A stretch of 64,000 bases of DNA from Thioclava indica. Lineage in GTDB: Bacteria > Pseudomonadota > Alphaproteobacteria > Rhodobacterales > Rhodobacteraceae. The notes beneath the pieces are model-generated. The model made no database searches and was not told the origin of the DNA. It saw only the letters and a program-made list of their open reading frames with translations. This document shows, one piece after another, positions 44,976 through 54,690 of this stretch. A program made the translations under genes and the position numbers. Location: assembly GCF_000714545.1 (NCBI RefSeq), contig NZ_AUNB01000029.1:124001-188000 (forward strand). The letters run 5' to 3'. The first letter of the stretch is position 1; every line of letters starts with the position of its first letter.

Positions 44976-46039
44976 GCTTGCCTGCTCCCGGTGTTATCTG
45001 GAATTCGCTGCCAACGCCCGCTTTGCTGATTGACGGTGCCGATCTTGTTTCCGAGGTGAACCCCGCCGCCGAGTTATTCCTCAACATTTCGGCCAAATCC
45101 CTGCGCGGGCAGGCGATTGGCGAGCGGCTGGCGATTTCCGCGCCGCTGGAAGAGATTTTCGCGCGTGTGCGCTCTAATCGCGCCTCGCTTTTCGTCAATG
45201 ATGTGGAGGTCACAACGGGCGAGAAAGCTCCGGTGCAATGCAATCTGCAAGCCGCGCCGGTGGGCGAGGAGCCAGATCGCGTGTTGCTGGTGATCGAGCC
45301 GCGCGAATTGGCCGATCGCTTGGGGCGCGCGAGCATGGTGAAATCGGCCGCGCGCTCGGCGATTGGGATGGCCGAGATGCTGGCCCATGAGATCAAGAAC
45401 CCCTTGGCGGGGATCGCCGGGGCGGCGCAGCTAATCAGCATGAATTTGAGCGGCGAAGATCTTGAACTTACGGACTTAATTGTCGATGAGACGCGGCGGA
45501 TCGTAAAGCTGCTGGAACAGGTTGAGCAGTTTGGAAATGTGCGCCCACCTGAAAAGAAACAAGTTAATATCCATGATGTTCTGGAACGCGCGCGCAAATC
45601 GGCCATCGTCGGATTTGGCGCGCATATGGTCATCGAAGAGGAATATGACCCCTCGCTGCCCGCCACCTACGGCGATGCCGATCAGCTGACACAGGTGTTC
45701 CTCAATCTTCTGAAGAACGCCGCGCAAGCCTCGGATGGCAAAGGCAAAATCAAGATCCGAACTTTCTATGAACACAGCCTGCGCCTGCGTCGCGCCGATG
45801 GCACCGGGCAGCCCTTGCCGTTGCAGGTTGAGATCATTGACGACGGCCCCGGCATTCCGCCCGCTATCGTTAACGAAGTCTTCGAGCCCTTTGTATCCGG
45901 GCGCGAGAATGGCACCGGGCTGGGATTGGCGCTGGTGTCCAAGATTATCTCTGAACATGACGGCTGGGTCAGTCTCGATTCTGTGCCCGGCAAAACCCGT
46001 TTCCGTATTTCCCTACCCGTTGCGCCGAAGGAGAGTTAA
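44972..46039 (+). CDS. ntrB: Nitrogen regulation sensor kinase NtrB
   Basis: This is a soluble histidine kinase/phosphatase for NtrC, controlled in this family by PII proteins. It has 355 residues: a PAS domain (~5-110), a dimerisation domain with phospho-acceptor His139 in 'EMLAHEIKNPLAGIAG', and an ATPase with 'QVFLNLLKNAAQAS' (N box), 'IDDGPGIPP' (G1) and 'GTGLGLALVSK' (G2). It has no membrane helices. It overlaps dusB and lies 3 bases before ntrC. Confidence 0.96.
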   Translation: MSLPAPGVIWNSLPTPALLIDGADLVSEVNPAAELFLNISAKSLRGQAIGERLAISAPLEEIFARVRSNRASLFVNDVEVTTGEKAPVQCNLQAAPVGEEPDRVLLVIEPRELADRLGRASMVKSAARSAIGMAEMLAHEIKNPLAGIAGAAQLISMNLSGEDLELTDLIVDETRRIVKLLEQVEQFGNVRPPEKKQVNIHDVLERARKSAIVGFGAHMVIEEEYDPSLPATYGDADQLTQVFLNLLKNAAQASDGKGKIKIRTFYEHSLRLRRADGTGQPLPLQVEIIDDGPGIPPAIVNEVFEPFVSGRENGTGLGLALVSKIISEHDGWVSLDSVPGKTRFRISLPVAPKES

Positions 46040-46042
46040 GCC

Positions 46043-47419
46043 ATGGACGGCACTGTACTTGTCGCCGATGACGACCGCACGATCCGCACTGTTTTGACCC
46101 AAGCCCTGACGAGGGCGGGGTGTAAAGTGCATGCCACGGCCTCGCTTGTGACGCTGATGCGCTGGGTCGAAGAGGGCAAAGGCGATCTGGTGATTTCCGA
46201 TGTGATGATGCCCGATGGCAATGGCTTGGAGGCGTTGCCGCGGATCGCGCAGGAGCGCCCCGGTCTGCCGGTGATCGTGATCTCGGCGCAAAACACCATC
46301 ATGACCGCGATTCAGGCCGCCGAGGCCGACGCTTATGACTACCTGCCCAAGCCCTTCGATCTGCCCGATCTGATGAAGCGGGCGCAAAAGGCGCTGGAGC
46401 AAAAGCGCCGCATCACGCCTGTCGTCGCCAAAACGGCCGAGGGCATACCCAGCGACAAGGGTGATCTGCCTCTTGTGGGGCGCACGGCGGCGATGCAAGA
46501 GCTGTATCGGCTGGTTGCACGGGTAATGAATGCCGATCTCTCGGTGTTGATTGTGGGCGAAAGTGGCACAGGTAAGTCCTTGATTGCGCGCGCTATTCAC
46601 GATTTTTCGGATCGCCGCAGCCTGCCTTTTATCGTCGCGCAATCGGGCGATTTACAAGGCGCAGATGGCCCCGCAACCCTGCTTGCACGCGCCAAAGGCG
46701 GCTCGCTTGTCTTTGATGAGGTGGGTGATTACGATGAGGATACGCAGGCGCGCATCGTGCGGATGCTGGATGCTTTGCCCGACCCCGCGCCGCGCATCAT
46801 GGCGACAACGCAAGCCGATCTGTCGGTGTTGATGGAGGCAGGGCGCTTTCGCCAAGATCTGTTTTACCGCCTCGGCGGCGTGACCCTGAGCGTGCCAAGC
46901 CTGCGCGAGCGGGTCGAGGATATTCCGCTTCTGGCCGATCACTTCCTGACCCGCGCCGAACGCGACGGGCTTGGGACGCGCCGCTTTACCAATGACGCGC
47001 TGCAACTGGTGCGCGCCTATTCCTGGCCCGGCAACGTGCGCCAGCTTGAGAACACGATTCGCCGTCTCATCGTGACATCGCCCGAAGAGGAGATCACGCG
47101 CGCTGAAGTGGAGTTCGTTCTGGGCAACCAGCCCGCGATTGAGCCGCTGCGACGGGGCGGTGAGGGCGAGAAACTGTCGGCCTCCATCGGGCGTCATCTG
47201 CGCCGCTATTTCGATCTGCACGGCGGAAATCTGCCGCCACCGGGGCTTTATGATCGCATTCTCAAGGAGATGGAGGCCCCTTTGCTGGAAATCGCGCTGG
47301 ATGCGACGGGCGGAAATCAGGCCAGATGTGCCGACCTCCTTGGCATCAACCGCAATACCTTGCGAAAAAAGATCACTGATCTGGATATTCAGGTGACACG
47401 GCGGCGCAAACTGATGTAA
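46043..47419 (+). CDS. ntrC: Nitrogen regulation response regulator NtrC (GAFTGA-less)
   Basis: This 458-residue regulator has a receiver domain with phospho-acceptor Asp53, an AAA+ domain with Walker A GESGTGKS (172-179) and Walker B '[10 protein letters not shown]' (~220-229), and a Fis-type HTH at the end ('[21 protein letters not shown]'). The stretch between Walker A and B is about 20 residues shorter than in enteric NtrC and lacks the GAFTGA loop that contacts sigma-54; residues ~200-219 read [21 protein letters not shown]. capsulatus NtrC has the same gap and activates the housekeeping sigma-70 polymerase, so this protein probably does likewise. Confidence 0.95.
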   Translation: MDGTVLVADDDRTIRTVLTQALTRAGCKVHATASLVTLMRWVEEGKGDLVISDVMMPDGNGLEALPRIAQERPGLPVIVISAQNTIMTAIQAAEADAYDYLPKPFDLPDLMKRAQKALEQKRRITPVVAKTAEGIPSDKGDLPLVGRTAAMQELYRLVARVMNADLSVLIVGESGTGKSLIARAIHDFSDRRSLPFIVAQSGDLQGADGPATLLARAKGGSLVFDEVGDYDEDTQARIVRMLDALPDPAPRIMATTQADLSVLMEAGRFRQDLFYRLGGVTLSVPSLRERVEDIPLLADHFLTRAERDGLGTRRFTNDALQLVRAYSWPGNVRQLENTIRRLIVTSPEEEITRAEVEFVLGNQPAIEPLRRGGEGEKLSASIGRHLRRYFDLHGGNLPPPGLYDRILKEMEAPLLEIALDATGGNQARCADLLGINRNTLRKKITDLDIQVTRRRKLM

Positions 47420-47488
47420 ACCCGCAACAGAGAGCTGTGGCTTTTCCGTCGAGGCGGATTTGTCACGCTCTGTGTTAAGGGGGCATCG

Positions 47489-49768
47489 GTGCAAGGCAGC
47501 ACGGCATATCGTTCAGGCTGGGATCGGTTGGCGCGTTTTCGACGTCAGCGGCGAGTGCGCAACATCCTGACTTTGGGGTTGGTGGTGCTGGGCCCGGTGC
47601 TGGCGATCGCGACTTTTGTCGTGCTGGGGCCGTTGGGACAGGGTGCCGATAGTACCGCGCTGCGGCTGATCCTGCTGGCTGATTTCGTCTACTTCCTGCT
47701 GCTCGCCGGGCTGATCATGATGCGGTTGGCGCAAATCATCGCCGCCAAGCGCGCGCGCTCGGCCGGGTCGCGCCTGACTCTGCGCCTGACCGGTGTGTTT
47801 GCGGGCATCGCGCTGGTGCCCACTGTTTTGGTCGCGCTGTTTGCCGGGCTGACCGTGAATATCGGGCTTGAGGGCTGGTTCTCGGATCGCGTGCGTTCGG
47901 TTGTCAGCACATCGTTGCAAGCTGCCGAGGCGTATCAAAGCGAGCACAAAGAAGACCTCGTGCAGGATGTGCGCGCGCTTGCGGCATTTTTGAACCTGCG
48001 CCGTCAGGCCTCGACATTTATGTCGGATGGCGAGTTGCGTGAGTTGCTGATCACCGGGCAAGCCAGCGTGCAGCGCGGCGTCAAAGAGGCCTATGTGATC
48101 GACGGCACGGGCAAGATCGTGGCGCGCGGGGATCGCTCCTATCTGTTTGATTACGAAAAGCCTGCCGCCAAGGATATCGTCGAGGCGCAAAAGGGCGAGA
48201 CCGTGCTGATCGAGGATTGGTCGAACTCGGAATTGCGCGGTTTGATCCGGCTGAATGCCTTTGTGGATCGCTACCTGTATATTTCGCGCAAGGTAGATGG
48301 CTCGATCCTGTCGCTGCTGGATCAAACCCGTGAAACTGTCTCGCTTTATCAACAACTTGAAAGCGCGAGGGGGCGGGTGATTTTTGAATTTGGCTTGGTC
48401 TATTTCGGCTTTGCGCTGATCCTGATTTTGGCCGCGATCTGGATGGGGCTGTGGTTTGCCGAGCGTTTGTCGCGCCCGATTGGGCGGCTTGCAGCGGCGG
48501 CGGAACGCATCGGCGCGGGCGATCTGGATGCCCGCGTGATCGAGGCCGAAGGTGATGATGAAATCGCCACTTTGGGCCATAGTTTTAACCGCATGACGAG
48601 CCAGCTTAAGGGGCAGCGCGCGGCTTTGATCGAAAGCCACCGCGAGACCGAGGAAAGTCGGCGGATGTTTGATTCCGTGCTGTCCTCGGTCACCTCAGGC
48701 GTGATCGGGCTGGATGCCGAGGGGCGCGTCGATTTCGTAAACCGCGCCGCGATGCAACTGCTCGCGCTTGACGCGGCTCAGGTGCACTCTAAAGATATTT
48801 CCATCGTTGTTCCTGAATTCGTAAACCTTTACAAACGCTTGCGCGACGGATTTCAAGAAGTCGTGCAGGAAGAAATACGCGTGTCACGCGATGCGCGGCT
48901 GGAAAGCTTGCTGGTTCGCATGGCGGTGCGGCGCAATGATGAGGGCACCCCCGAGGGTTATGTTGTCGCCTTTGAGGACGTGACAGAGTTGGTGTCAGCG
49001 CAGCGTATGGCGGCATGGGGTGATGTGGCGCGCCGGATCGCGCATGAGATCAAGAACCCGCTGACCCCGATCCAGCTGTCAGCAGAGCGCATCAAGCGCA
49101 AATTCAGCAAGCTCACGAGCGGCGAGGATACCGAAGTTCTCGAAAGCCTGACGGGCGTTATTGTGCGCCAAACCAATGACTTGCGCCGCATTGTTGATGA
49201 GTTTTCGCGCTTTGCCAGAATGCCCGAACCCGACCGCGCCGATCACGATCTCGCGCAGCTCTTGCGCGATGCGGCCACTTTGCAGCAAGATTCCCTGCAT
49301 GGTGCGAAGTTGACGTCCGACATCCCCGACACGCCGGTGATTGTCGAATTGGATGCGACGATGATCTCACAAGCGGTCACGAACTTAATTAAGAACGCAG
49401 GTGAAGCTATTGAATCATATGTTGAAAAAGGCGCACCAGAGGGGTTTGAACCTGAGGTGCGCGTTGCGATGACAGCCACGCCCGAACTGGTCACCATCCA
49501 GATCGCGGATAACGGGTTGGGCCTGCCACCTGACCGCACGCGCCTGTTTGAGCCTTACGTTACGACGCGTGCGAAAGGCACGGGGCTGGGCCTTCCGATC
49601 GTCAAGAAAATCATCGAGGAGCATGGCGGGACGCTGACACTCAGCGACGCGCCTGCCTTTAGTAGTGGGGCGCATTGCGGTGCGCTTGCCGAAATCCGAC
49701 TGCCACGCGCACGCGCGGCGCAGCGGGCCATCAAAGAGAGGGGCGAGGCCCCCGGAGACGTGACATGA
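47489..49768 (+). CDS. ntrY: Nitrogen regulation sensor kinase NtrY
   Basis: This is a membrane sensor kinase of 759 residues. It has about three N-terminal helices within residues 20-125, a periplasmic region, a further helix near 290-315, HAMP ('RLSRPIGRLAAAAERIGAGD'), PAS (~390-500), the phospho-acceptor His in 'RRIAHEIKNPLTPIQLSAERI', then ATPase boxes 'NLIKNAGEAI', 'IADNGLGLPP' and 'GTGLGLPIVKKI'. It begins with GTG after aaggggg. The signal is unknown; nitrogen and redox or oxygen responses have been described for the family. The stop overlaps ntrX. Confidence 0.96.
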   Translation: MQGSTAYRSGWDRLARFRRQRRVRNILTLGLVVLGPVLAIATFVVLGPLGQGADSTALRLILLADFVYFLLLAGLIMMRLAQIIAAKRARSAGSRLTLRLTGVFAGIALVPTVLVALFAGLTVNIGLEGWFSDRVRSVVSTSLQAAEAYQSEHKEDLVQDVRALAAFLNLRRQASTFMSDGELRELLITGQASVQRGVKEAYVIDGTGKIVARGDRSYLFDYEKPAAKDIVEAQKGETVLIEDWSNSELRGLIRLNAFVDRYLYISRKVDGSILSLLDQTRETVSLYQQLESARGRVIFEFGLVYFGFALILILAAIWMGLWFAERLSRPIGRLAAAAERIGAGDLDARVIEAEGDDEIATLGHSFNRMTSQLKGQRAALIESHRETEESRRMFDSVLSSVTSGVIGLDAEGRVDFVNRAAMQLLALDAAQVHSKDISIVVPEFVNLYKRLRDGFQEVVQEEIRVSRDARLESLLVRMAVRRNDEGTPEGYVVAFEDVTELVSAQRMAAWGDVARRIAHEIKNPLTPIQLSAERIKRKFSKLTSGEDTEVLESLTGVIVRQTNDLRRIVDEFSRFARMPEPDRADHDLAQLLRDAATLQQDSLHGAKLTSDIPDTPVIVELDATMISQAVTNLIKNAGEAIESYVEKGAPEGFEPEVRVAMTATPELVTIQIADNGLGLPPDRTRLFEPYVTTRAKGTGLGLPIVKKIIEEHGGTLTLSDAPAFSSGAHCGALAEIRLPRARAAQRAIKERGEAPGDVT

Positions 49769-51165
49769 GCGACATCCTGATCGTCGACGATGAAAAAGAC
49801 ATCCGCGAATTGATCGCCGACATCCTGCGCGATGAGGGGTTTCAGACGCGCATGGCGGCCAATTCCAACGACTGCATGGATGAGATCAACGCCCGCGAAC
49901 CGGCGCTGATGATCCTCGATATCTGGCTGAAGGACAGCAAGATGGACGGGATCGACATTCTCAAGACCGTCAAACGCGACAACCCGGACGTGCCGGTGAT
50001 CATCATTTCGGGCCATGGCAATATCGAGATCGCCGTCGCCGCGATCAAGCAAGGCGCGTATGATTTCATCGAAAAACCCTTTAATATCGACCAGTTGATG
50101 GTGGTGATCGGGCGCGCGATGGAAACCGCGCGGTTGCGGCGTGAAAACTCGACGCTCAAGCGGCGCGATATCGGCTCGGGCGAGATGATCGGCGAGGCGG
50201 CTGCCTTCCGGCGTCTGCGCGAGCAGCTTGATAAGGTGACCAAATCCAACGGGCGCGTGATGCTGTCGGGCGAGCCGGGGTCGGGCAAGGAAATGGCGGC
50301 GCGCTTTATTCACCAAAATTCGACGCGCGCGGCGGGCCCCTTTGTCACCGTCAATTCGGCCTCGATTGAACCTGACCGGATGGAAGAGGTGCTGTTCGGG
50401 CGCGAAACGCTGGAACGCGGCGTGGAAAAAGGTCTGCTTGAACAGGCCAATGGCGGCGTGATCTATTTCGACGAGGTGGCCGAGATGCCGCCCGGGACGC
50501 AATCCAAGATCCTGCGCGTGCTGACCGAGCAGCAATTCATGCGTGTGGGCGGGGCCGATAAGGTGCGTGTCGACTTGCGCGTGATCAGCTCGACGACACA
50601 TGATCTGACCGCGATGATCCGTGCGGGCAGCTTCCGTCAGGAGCTTTATGATCGCCTCAACGTCGTGCCCATCGAGGTGCCCGCGCTTAGCGAACGTCGC
50701 GAAGATGTGCCCCTGCTTGCCAGCTATTTCGTGCGTGGGTTCAACGAAACCCAGGGCCTGCCGCTGCGCGAACTATCCAGCGAGGCCGCGGCCTTGATGC
50801 AAACGATGGACTGGCCCGGCAATATCCGCCAGCTGCGCAACGTGATCGAGCGCGTGCTGATCCTGGGCGAGGGAACCGGCCCGATTGACGCGCGCGAGCT
50901 GCCCGGCCAATCCGTTCCCACTGAGGAGGGGCGCATCGTTTTGGGCGGGGCGCTGCCCACTTTGCCATTGCGCGAGGCGCGCGAGCTGTTTGAGCGCGAA
51001 TACCTGCTGACCCAGATCAACCGGTTTGGCGGGAATATCTCGCGCACCGCGAATTTCGTCGGCATGGAGCGCTCTGCGTTGCATCGCAAACTCAAAACGC
51101 TGGGGGTTGTGACCTCGAACAAGGCCGGTGCGCGCGTGGCGCATGTCGAAGATGAGGACGAATGA
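49765..51165 (+). CDS. ntrX: Nitrogen regulation response regulator NtrX (GAFTGA-less)
   Basis: This is the partner of NtrY, 466 residues. The receiver Asp52 lies in 'ALMILDIWLKD'. The AAA+ domain has 'SGEPGSGKEMAARF' and 'GGVIYFDEVAEMP', and a C-terminal Fis-like HTH has 'GNISRTANFVGMERSALHRKL'. Where sigma-54 activators have GAFTGA the sequence is 'VLFGRETLERGVEKGLLEQ', so the sigma-54 contact loop is missing. Walker A also ends Lys-Glu rather than Lys-Ser/Thr, as in many sigma-54-type AAA+ proteins. The ATGA overlap couples it to ntrY. Confidence 0.95.
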   Translation: MSDILIVDDEKDIRELIADILRDEGFQTRMAANSNDCMDEINAREPALMILDIWLKDSKMDGIDILKTVKRDNPDVPVIIISGHGNIEIAVAAIKQGAYDFIEKPFNIDQLMVVIGRAMETARLRRENSTLKRRDIGSGEMIGEAAAFRRLREQLDKVTKSNGRVMLSGEPGSGKEMAARFIHQNSTRAAGPFVTVNSASIEPDRMEEVLFGRETLERGVEKGLLEQANGGVIYFDEVAEMPPGTQSKILRVLTEQQFMRVGGADKVRVDLRVISSTTHDLTAMIRAGSFRQELYDRLNVVPIEVPALSERREDVPLLASYFVRGFNETQGLPLRELSSEAAALMQTMDWPGNIRQLRNVIERVLILGEGTGPIDARELPGQSVPTEEGRIVLGGALPTLPLREARELFEREYLLTQINRFGGNISRTANFVGMERSALHRKLKTLGVVTSNKAGARVAHVEDEDE

Positions 51166-51184
51166 CCTGAGCAGTCTTTGGGGC

Positions 51185-51199
51185 AGGGGCGCTGCCCCT
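51185..51199 (+). terminator. Weak hairpin after ntrX
   Basis: A 6-bp GC stem (aggggc with gcccct) and a 3-base loop lie 19 bases past the ntrX stop, followed by ctttg. The T run is short, so at best it is a partial terminator before the repeat element and trkA. Confidence 0.35.
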
Positions 51200-51220
51200 C
51201 TTTGCTGCGCAAATTCACCC

Positions 51221-51297
51221 CGGGATATTTAGATCAAGAGGAAGCTTAGCCGGTATGATCTTCCTCTTGATTGAAATATCCCCGCCGGAGGCATCCG
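51221..51297. repeat. Intergenic palindromic repeat, copy C
   Basis: Arms near 51222-51243 and 51261-51282 pair with two mismatches over 22 bases and enclose about 17 bases. They are followed by cccgccggaggcatccg (51281-51297), identical to the flank of copy A. The arm sequence differs from copies A and B while the flank is kept, so arms covary. It lies between ntrX and trkA. Confidence 0.75.
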
Positions 51298-51399
51298 CGC
51301 TTGCCAATCGCGCAGGGTCTGAATTTCGCGCGCTTACTGTTTGACCCTATCGCCAATCGCAGCCTAGATAGGGCCAAGTGAGCGGCGCGGAGACGATGC

Positions 51400-52776
51400 A
51401 TGAAAGTTATTATCTGCGGGGCGGGTCAAGTTGGCTGGCAGATCGCGCGCCATCTTGCGGGCGAGCGCAATGATGTCACGGTAGTTGATTCCAACGCCGA
51501 TCTGGTGCGCCGCGCAGCTGACACGCTGGATGTTCAGGGCGTTGTCGGATTTGCCTCCCATCCCGATGTGTTGGAGCGTGCAGGGGCGCGCGATTGCGAT
51601 TTGATGATCGCAGCCACCCATTCCGATGAGGTTAATATGGTGACCTGTCAGGTTGCCATGTCGGTCTTTGGGATCACGCGCAAGATCGCGCGGATTCGCG
51701 CACAGGCCTATCTTGCGCCGCAATATTCCGATCTCTATCGGCGCGATCACCTGCCCATTGATGTCGTGATCAGCCCTGAACGTGAGGTCGCCGAGGCGGC
51801 CTTGCAGCGCCTCGCCGCGCCCTCGACCTTTGACACGGAAAGCTTTCTGAACGCTAAATTGCAGCTTTTGGGCATTGATCTGGATATTGATTGTCCGGTG
51901 CTAGAGACGCCGCTGCGCCAGTTGACCGATTTGTTCTCGACGCTGCGCGCGTTGGTCGTGGGCATCCGGCGCGAGGGGCGGCTTTTTGCGCCCGAACCCG
52001 GCGATCAGCTATTTGCGGGCGATCAGATTTATGTCTTCTCCCATATCGACGACACGGCACGCACGCTGGATATTTTCGGCAAATCCACGCGCAAGCAAGA
52101 GCGCATCGTGATCATTGGCGGGGGCAATGTCGGGCTGGGTGTCGCGCGCGCGCTTGAGGCACGCACCGACCGGGTGCGCGCCAAGATCATCGAGGCAAAC
52201 CGTGAGCGTGCCGAACAGGCTGCTGATGCGCTGGATCGCACGATTGTGCTCAATGGCGACGGGATGAGTTCCGAGCTGTTGGAAGAGGCCAATATCGGCA
52301 ATGCCGATGCGGTTCTGGCCGTCACGGATGACGACAAAACCAACATTCTCGTGTCAGTGCGTGCCAAGCAGGCGGGCTGCAAAATGGCGATTTGTCTGAT
52401 CAACGATCCCACACTTGCGCCTTTGCTCAACGATCTCGATATCGACGCCTATATCAATCCGCGCGCGACCACCGTGTCGTCAATCCTGCGCCATATTCGT
52501 CACGGGCGTGTGCGCGCGATCTACTCGATTGGCGATGCCGAGGCCGAGGTGATCGAGGCACAAGTGATGGGCACGTCGCCGATGTCGGGCAAAATGGTGC
52601 GCGAGATTGCTTTCCCAGAAGGCGTGCTGATTGGTATGATCCGCAAGGGCGACAAGCTGATCAAACCCTCGGGCAACACGCGCGTGGATGAGGGCGATAT
52701 CGTCGTCCTGTTTGCGCTGAGTGCGGACGTGCCGGAGGTGGAGCGCCTGTTGCAGGTCTCCATCGACTTCTTCTGA
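51400..52776 (+). CDS. trkA: Trk potassium transport regulatory protein TrkA
   Basis: This is a peripheral membrane NAD(H)-binding protein gating the TrkH channel. Its 458 residues hold two tandem RCK units. The first Rossmann motif is GAGQVG ('MKVIICGAGQVGWQIARHL') and the second GGGNVG ('RIVIIGGGNVGLGVARAL' near 230). Each is followed by a TrkA-C domain ('QLLGIDLDIDCPVLETPL', 'VMGTSPMSGKMVREIAFPEG'). It overlaps trkH (TGATG). Confidence 0.96.
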   Translation: MKVIICGAGQVGWQIARHLAGERNDVTVVDSNADLVRRAADTLDVQGVVGFASHPDVLERAGARDCDLMIAATHSDEVNMVTCQVAMSVFGITRKIARIRAQAYLAPQYSDLYRRDHLPIDVVISPEREVAEAALQRLAAPSTFDTESFLNAKLQLLGIDLDIDCPVLETPLRQLTDLFSTLRALVVGIRREGRLFAPEPGDQLFAGDQIYVFSHIDDTARTLDIFGKSTRKQERIVIIGGGNVGLGVARALEARTDRVRAKIIEANRERAEQAADALDRTIVLNGDGMSSELLEEANIGNADAVLAVTDDDKTNILVSVRAKQAGCKMAICLINDPTLAPLLNDLDIDAYINPRATTVSSILRHIRHGRVRAIYSIGDAEAEVIEAQVMGTSPMSGKMVREIAFPEGVLIGMIRKGDKLIKPSGNTRVDEGDIVVLFALSADVPEVERLLQVSIDFF

Positions 52777-54299
52777 TGATACGCGCGCTCAAGGCTTTGC
52801 CGATGCCGATCCAGCTGATGCTGGTGTCGTCGCTGGCGATGTTTTTGCCCGCAACCCATGCGCTGATCACGCATCACCATGCGATCGCGCGTTCGTTCTT
52901 TTACTCGGGCACGCTATTCTTGTTCATCTCGGTTTTGGTGGCGCTGGCCAATGGGGCCAATGCGCGCCCGCGCCGGGCCGGGCGGGCCAGCCTGCTCAGT
53001 ATGCTTGCGGTGTTTTTGATCCTGCCGATGATGCTGGCCCTGCCATTTGATCAATCGCTGCCCGATACCAGTTTTTTCAATAGCTGGTGGGAGATGGTGT
53101 CCTCACTGACCACCACCGGGGCCACGCTGTATGAGCCTGCACGTTTGCCCGGATCGCTGCATCTGTGGCGCGGGTTGGTGGCGTGGATGGGCGGGTTTTA
53201 CATACTCGTGATGGCGATTGCCGTGCTTGCGCCAATGCGACTTGGCGGGTTTGAGGTGTTCTTCTCGGGCGGGCCGTCAGGTGCGCCAAGTGCGAACGCC
53301 CCCGCCGCGAATGGTGGTGCCGAGACGAGTGAGCGCATCGCACATTACGCGACGCGCATTGCTCCGGCCTATATCGGGCTGACGGGCGCGTTATGGCTGG
53401 GGCTAATGATGGCGGGCGATCCGCCGCTGGTCGGGTTTATCCACGCAATGTCCACGCTCTCGACCTCGGGGATTTCTCCGGTTGCAGGGATGGCGGGTAG
53501 CTCGTCAGGCTTGGGCGGCGAGATACTGATTTTCCTGTTTTTCATCCCCGCGTTGTCGCGTCGTTTGTGGCCCGGCGGTGGCGAGTTGCGCGCCTCGGAC
53601 AAGCTCAGTAACGATCCCGAATTGCGGCTGGCGGCGTTCTTGGTTGTGATCGTGCCGCTGTTTTTGTTCCTGCGCCACTGGCTGGCTGCGCTTGAGGTCA
53701 AGATGCCCGCCGATTTCGGCGCGATCTTTCGCTCGATCTGGGGCAGCCTGTTCACCTCGCTGTCGTTTCTGACGACGACGGGATTTCAATCAACATCCTG
53801 GCATGATGCGCGCAGTTGGTCGGGGCTGGGCACGCCTGGGCTCATTCTGGGCGGGCTGGCGATTATCGGCGGCGGGGTGGCAACCACGGCGGGGGGCGTG
53901 CGGCTGTTGCGCGTCTATGCGCTGCTGCGCCACGGCGAGCGCGAACTCGACAAGCTGATTTACCCGACGTCGGTGGCAGGCGGCGGTGCGATGGCGCGCA
54001 AGCTGCGCCGCGATGGCGCCTATATCAGCTGGATCTTCTTCATGCTGTTTGCGATCTCGATTGCTGTGGTGATGATGCTGGTCTCGCTGTTCGGACTATC
54101 CTTTGAACCTGCAACGATCCTGACCATTGCGTCGCTGTCAAATACCGGCCCGCTTGCCAGTATTGCCGCCGATATTCCGCTAAGCTGGGCCACGCTGAGC
54201 GAGCCGGTCAAGGCGGTGTTTGCGCTGGCGATGGTGCTGGGTCGTTTGGAGACGCTGGCGATTATCGCGTTGTTCAATCCCGAGTTTTGGCGCGGCTGA
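52776..54299 (+). CDS. trkH: Trk potassium uptake channel TrkH
   Basis: This is an integral membrane K+ channel subunit, 507 residues with about ten to twelve helices. Selectivity-filter-like segments are visible as 'SSLTTTGATL', 'MSTLSTSGISP', 'SFLTTTGFQSTSW' and 'ASLSNTGPLAS', matching the four pore loops with their glycines. It starts in overlap with trkA. This K+ uptake pair is syntenic with ntrYX and hfq-hflX across alphaproteobacteria. Confidence 0.96.
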   Translation: MIRALKALPMPIQLMLVSSLAMFLPATHALITHHHAIARSFFYSGTLFLFISVLVALANGANARPRRAGRASLLSMLAVFLILPMMLALPFDQSLPDTSFFNSWWEMVSSLTTTGATLYEPARLPGSLHLWRGLVAWMGGFYILVMAIAVLAPMRLGGFEVFFSGGPSGAPSANAPAANGGAETSERIAHYATRIAPAYIGLTGALWLGLMMAGDPPLVGFIHAMSTLSTSGISPVAGMAGSSSGLGGEILIFLFFIPALSRRLWPGGGELRASDKLSNDPELRLAAFLVVIVPLFLFLRHWLAALEVKMPADFGAIFRSIWGSLFTSLSFLTTTGFQSTSWHDARSWSGLGTPGLILGGLAIIGGGVATTAGGVRLLRVYALLRHGERELDKLIYPTSVAGGGAMARKLRRDGAYISWIFFMLFAISIAVVMMLVSLFGLSFEPATILTIASLSNTGPLASIAADIPLSWATLSEPVKAVFALAMVLGRLETLAIIALFNPEFWRG

Positions 54300-54442
54300 T
54301 TACTAAGAAATTGCGCGAAATCCGCCGATTTCCTTAACAATATGATTTTTGGGCTGGAATCTTCGGCGCTGCGCTGCATATTTTAGTGAACCGGCAGGTC
54401 AACGGGGCTGCTGCATGCGCGACAATAATAAGGGCAAGAACA

Positions 54443-54676
54443 ATGGCTGGCGATAAACAGAACCTTCAGGACGCGTTTCTTAATCACGTCCGCAAGACCA
54501 AAGTGCCTGTGACGATCTTTCTGATCAACGGGGTAAAGCTGCAAGGTGTGATCACCTGGTTTGACAATTTCTGCGTGCTTTTGCGCCGCGATGGTCAATC
54601 GCAGCTCGTCTATAAACACGCAATTTCCACCATCATGCCGGGTCAGCCGATCTCGCTGTATGAAGGCGAAGAATGA
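54443..54676 (+). CDS. hfq: RNA chaperone Hfq
   Basis: This is a hexameric Sm-like protein pairing small RNAs with mRNAs. It has 77 residues. The Sm1 motif is in '[36 protein letters not shown]', and the Sm2 YKHA motif is in '[12 protein letters not shown]'. It lacks the long C-terminal tail of E. coli Hfq, as usual for alphaproteobacteria. It lies 143 bases past trkH and 10 bases before the proposed hflX start. Confidence 0.97.
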   Translation: MAGDKQNLQDAFLNHVRKTKVPVTIFLINGVKLQGVITWFDNFCVLLRRDGQSQLVYKHAISTIMPGQPISLYEGEE

Positions 54677-54690
54677 GTACGCCTAATTGA
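54673..54690 (+). other. Five-codon frame bridging hfq and hflX
   Basis: An ATG overlaps the hfq stop (ATGA), opens MSTPN and ends in TGA, which overlaps the TTG taken as hflX start (TTGA). It may be a re-initiation device or the remnant of an original ATG start separated by a one-base shift. Confidence 0.4.
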
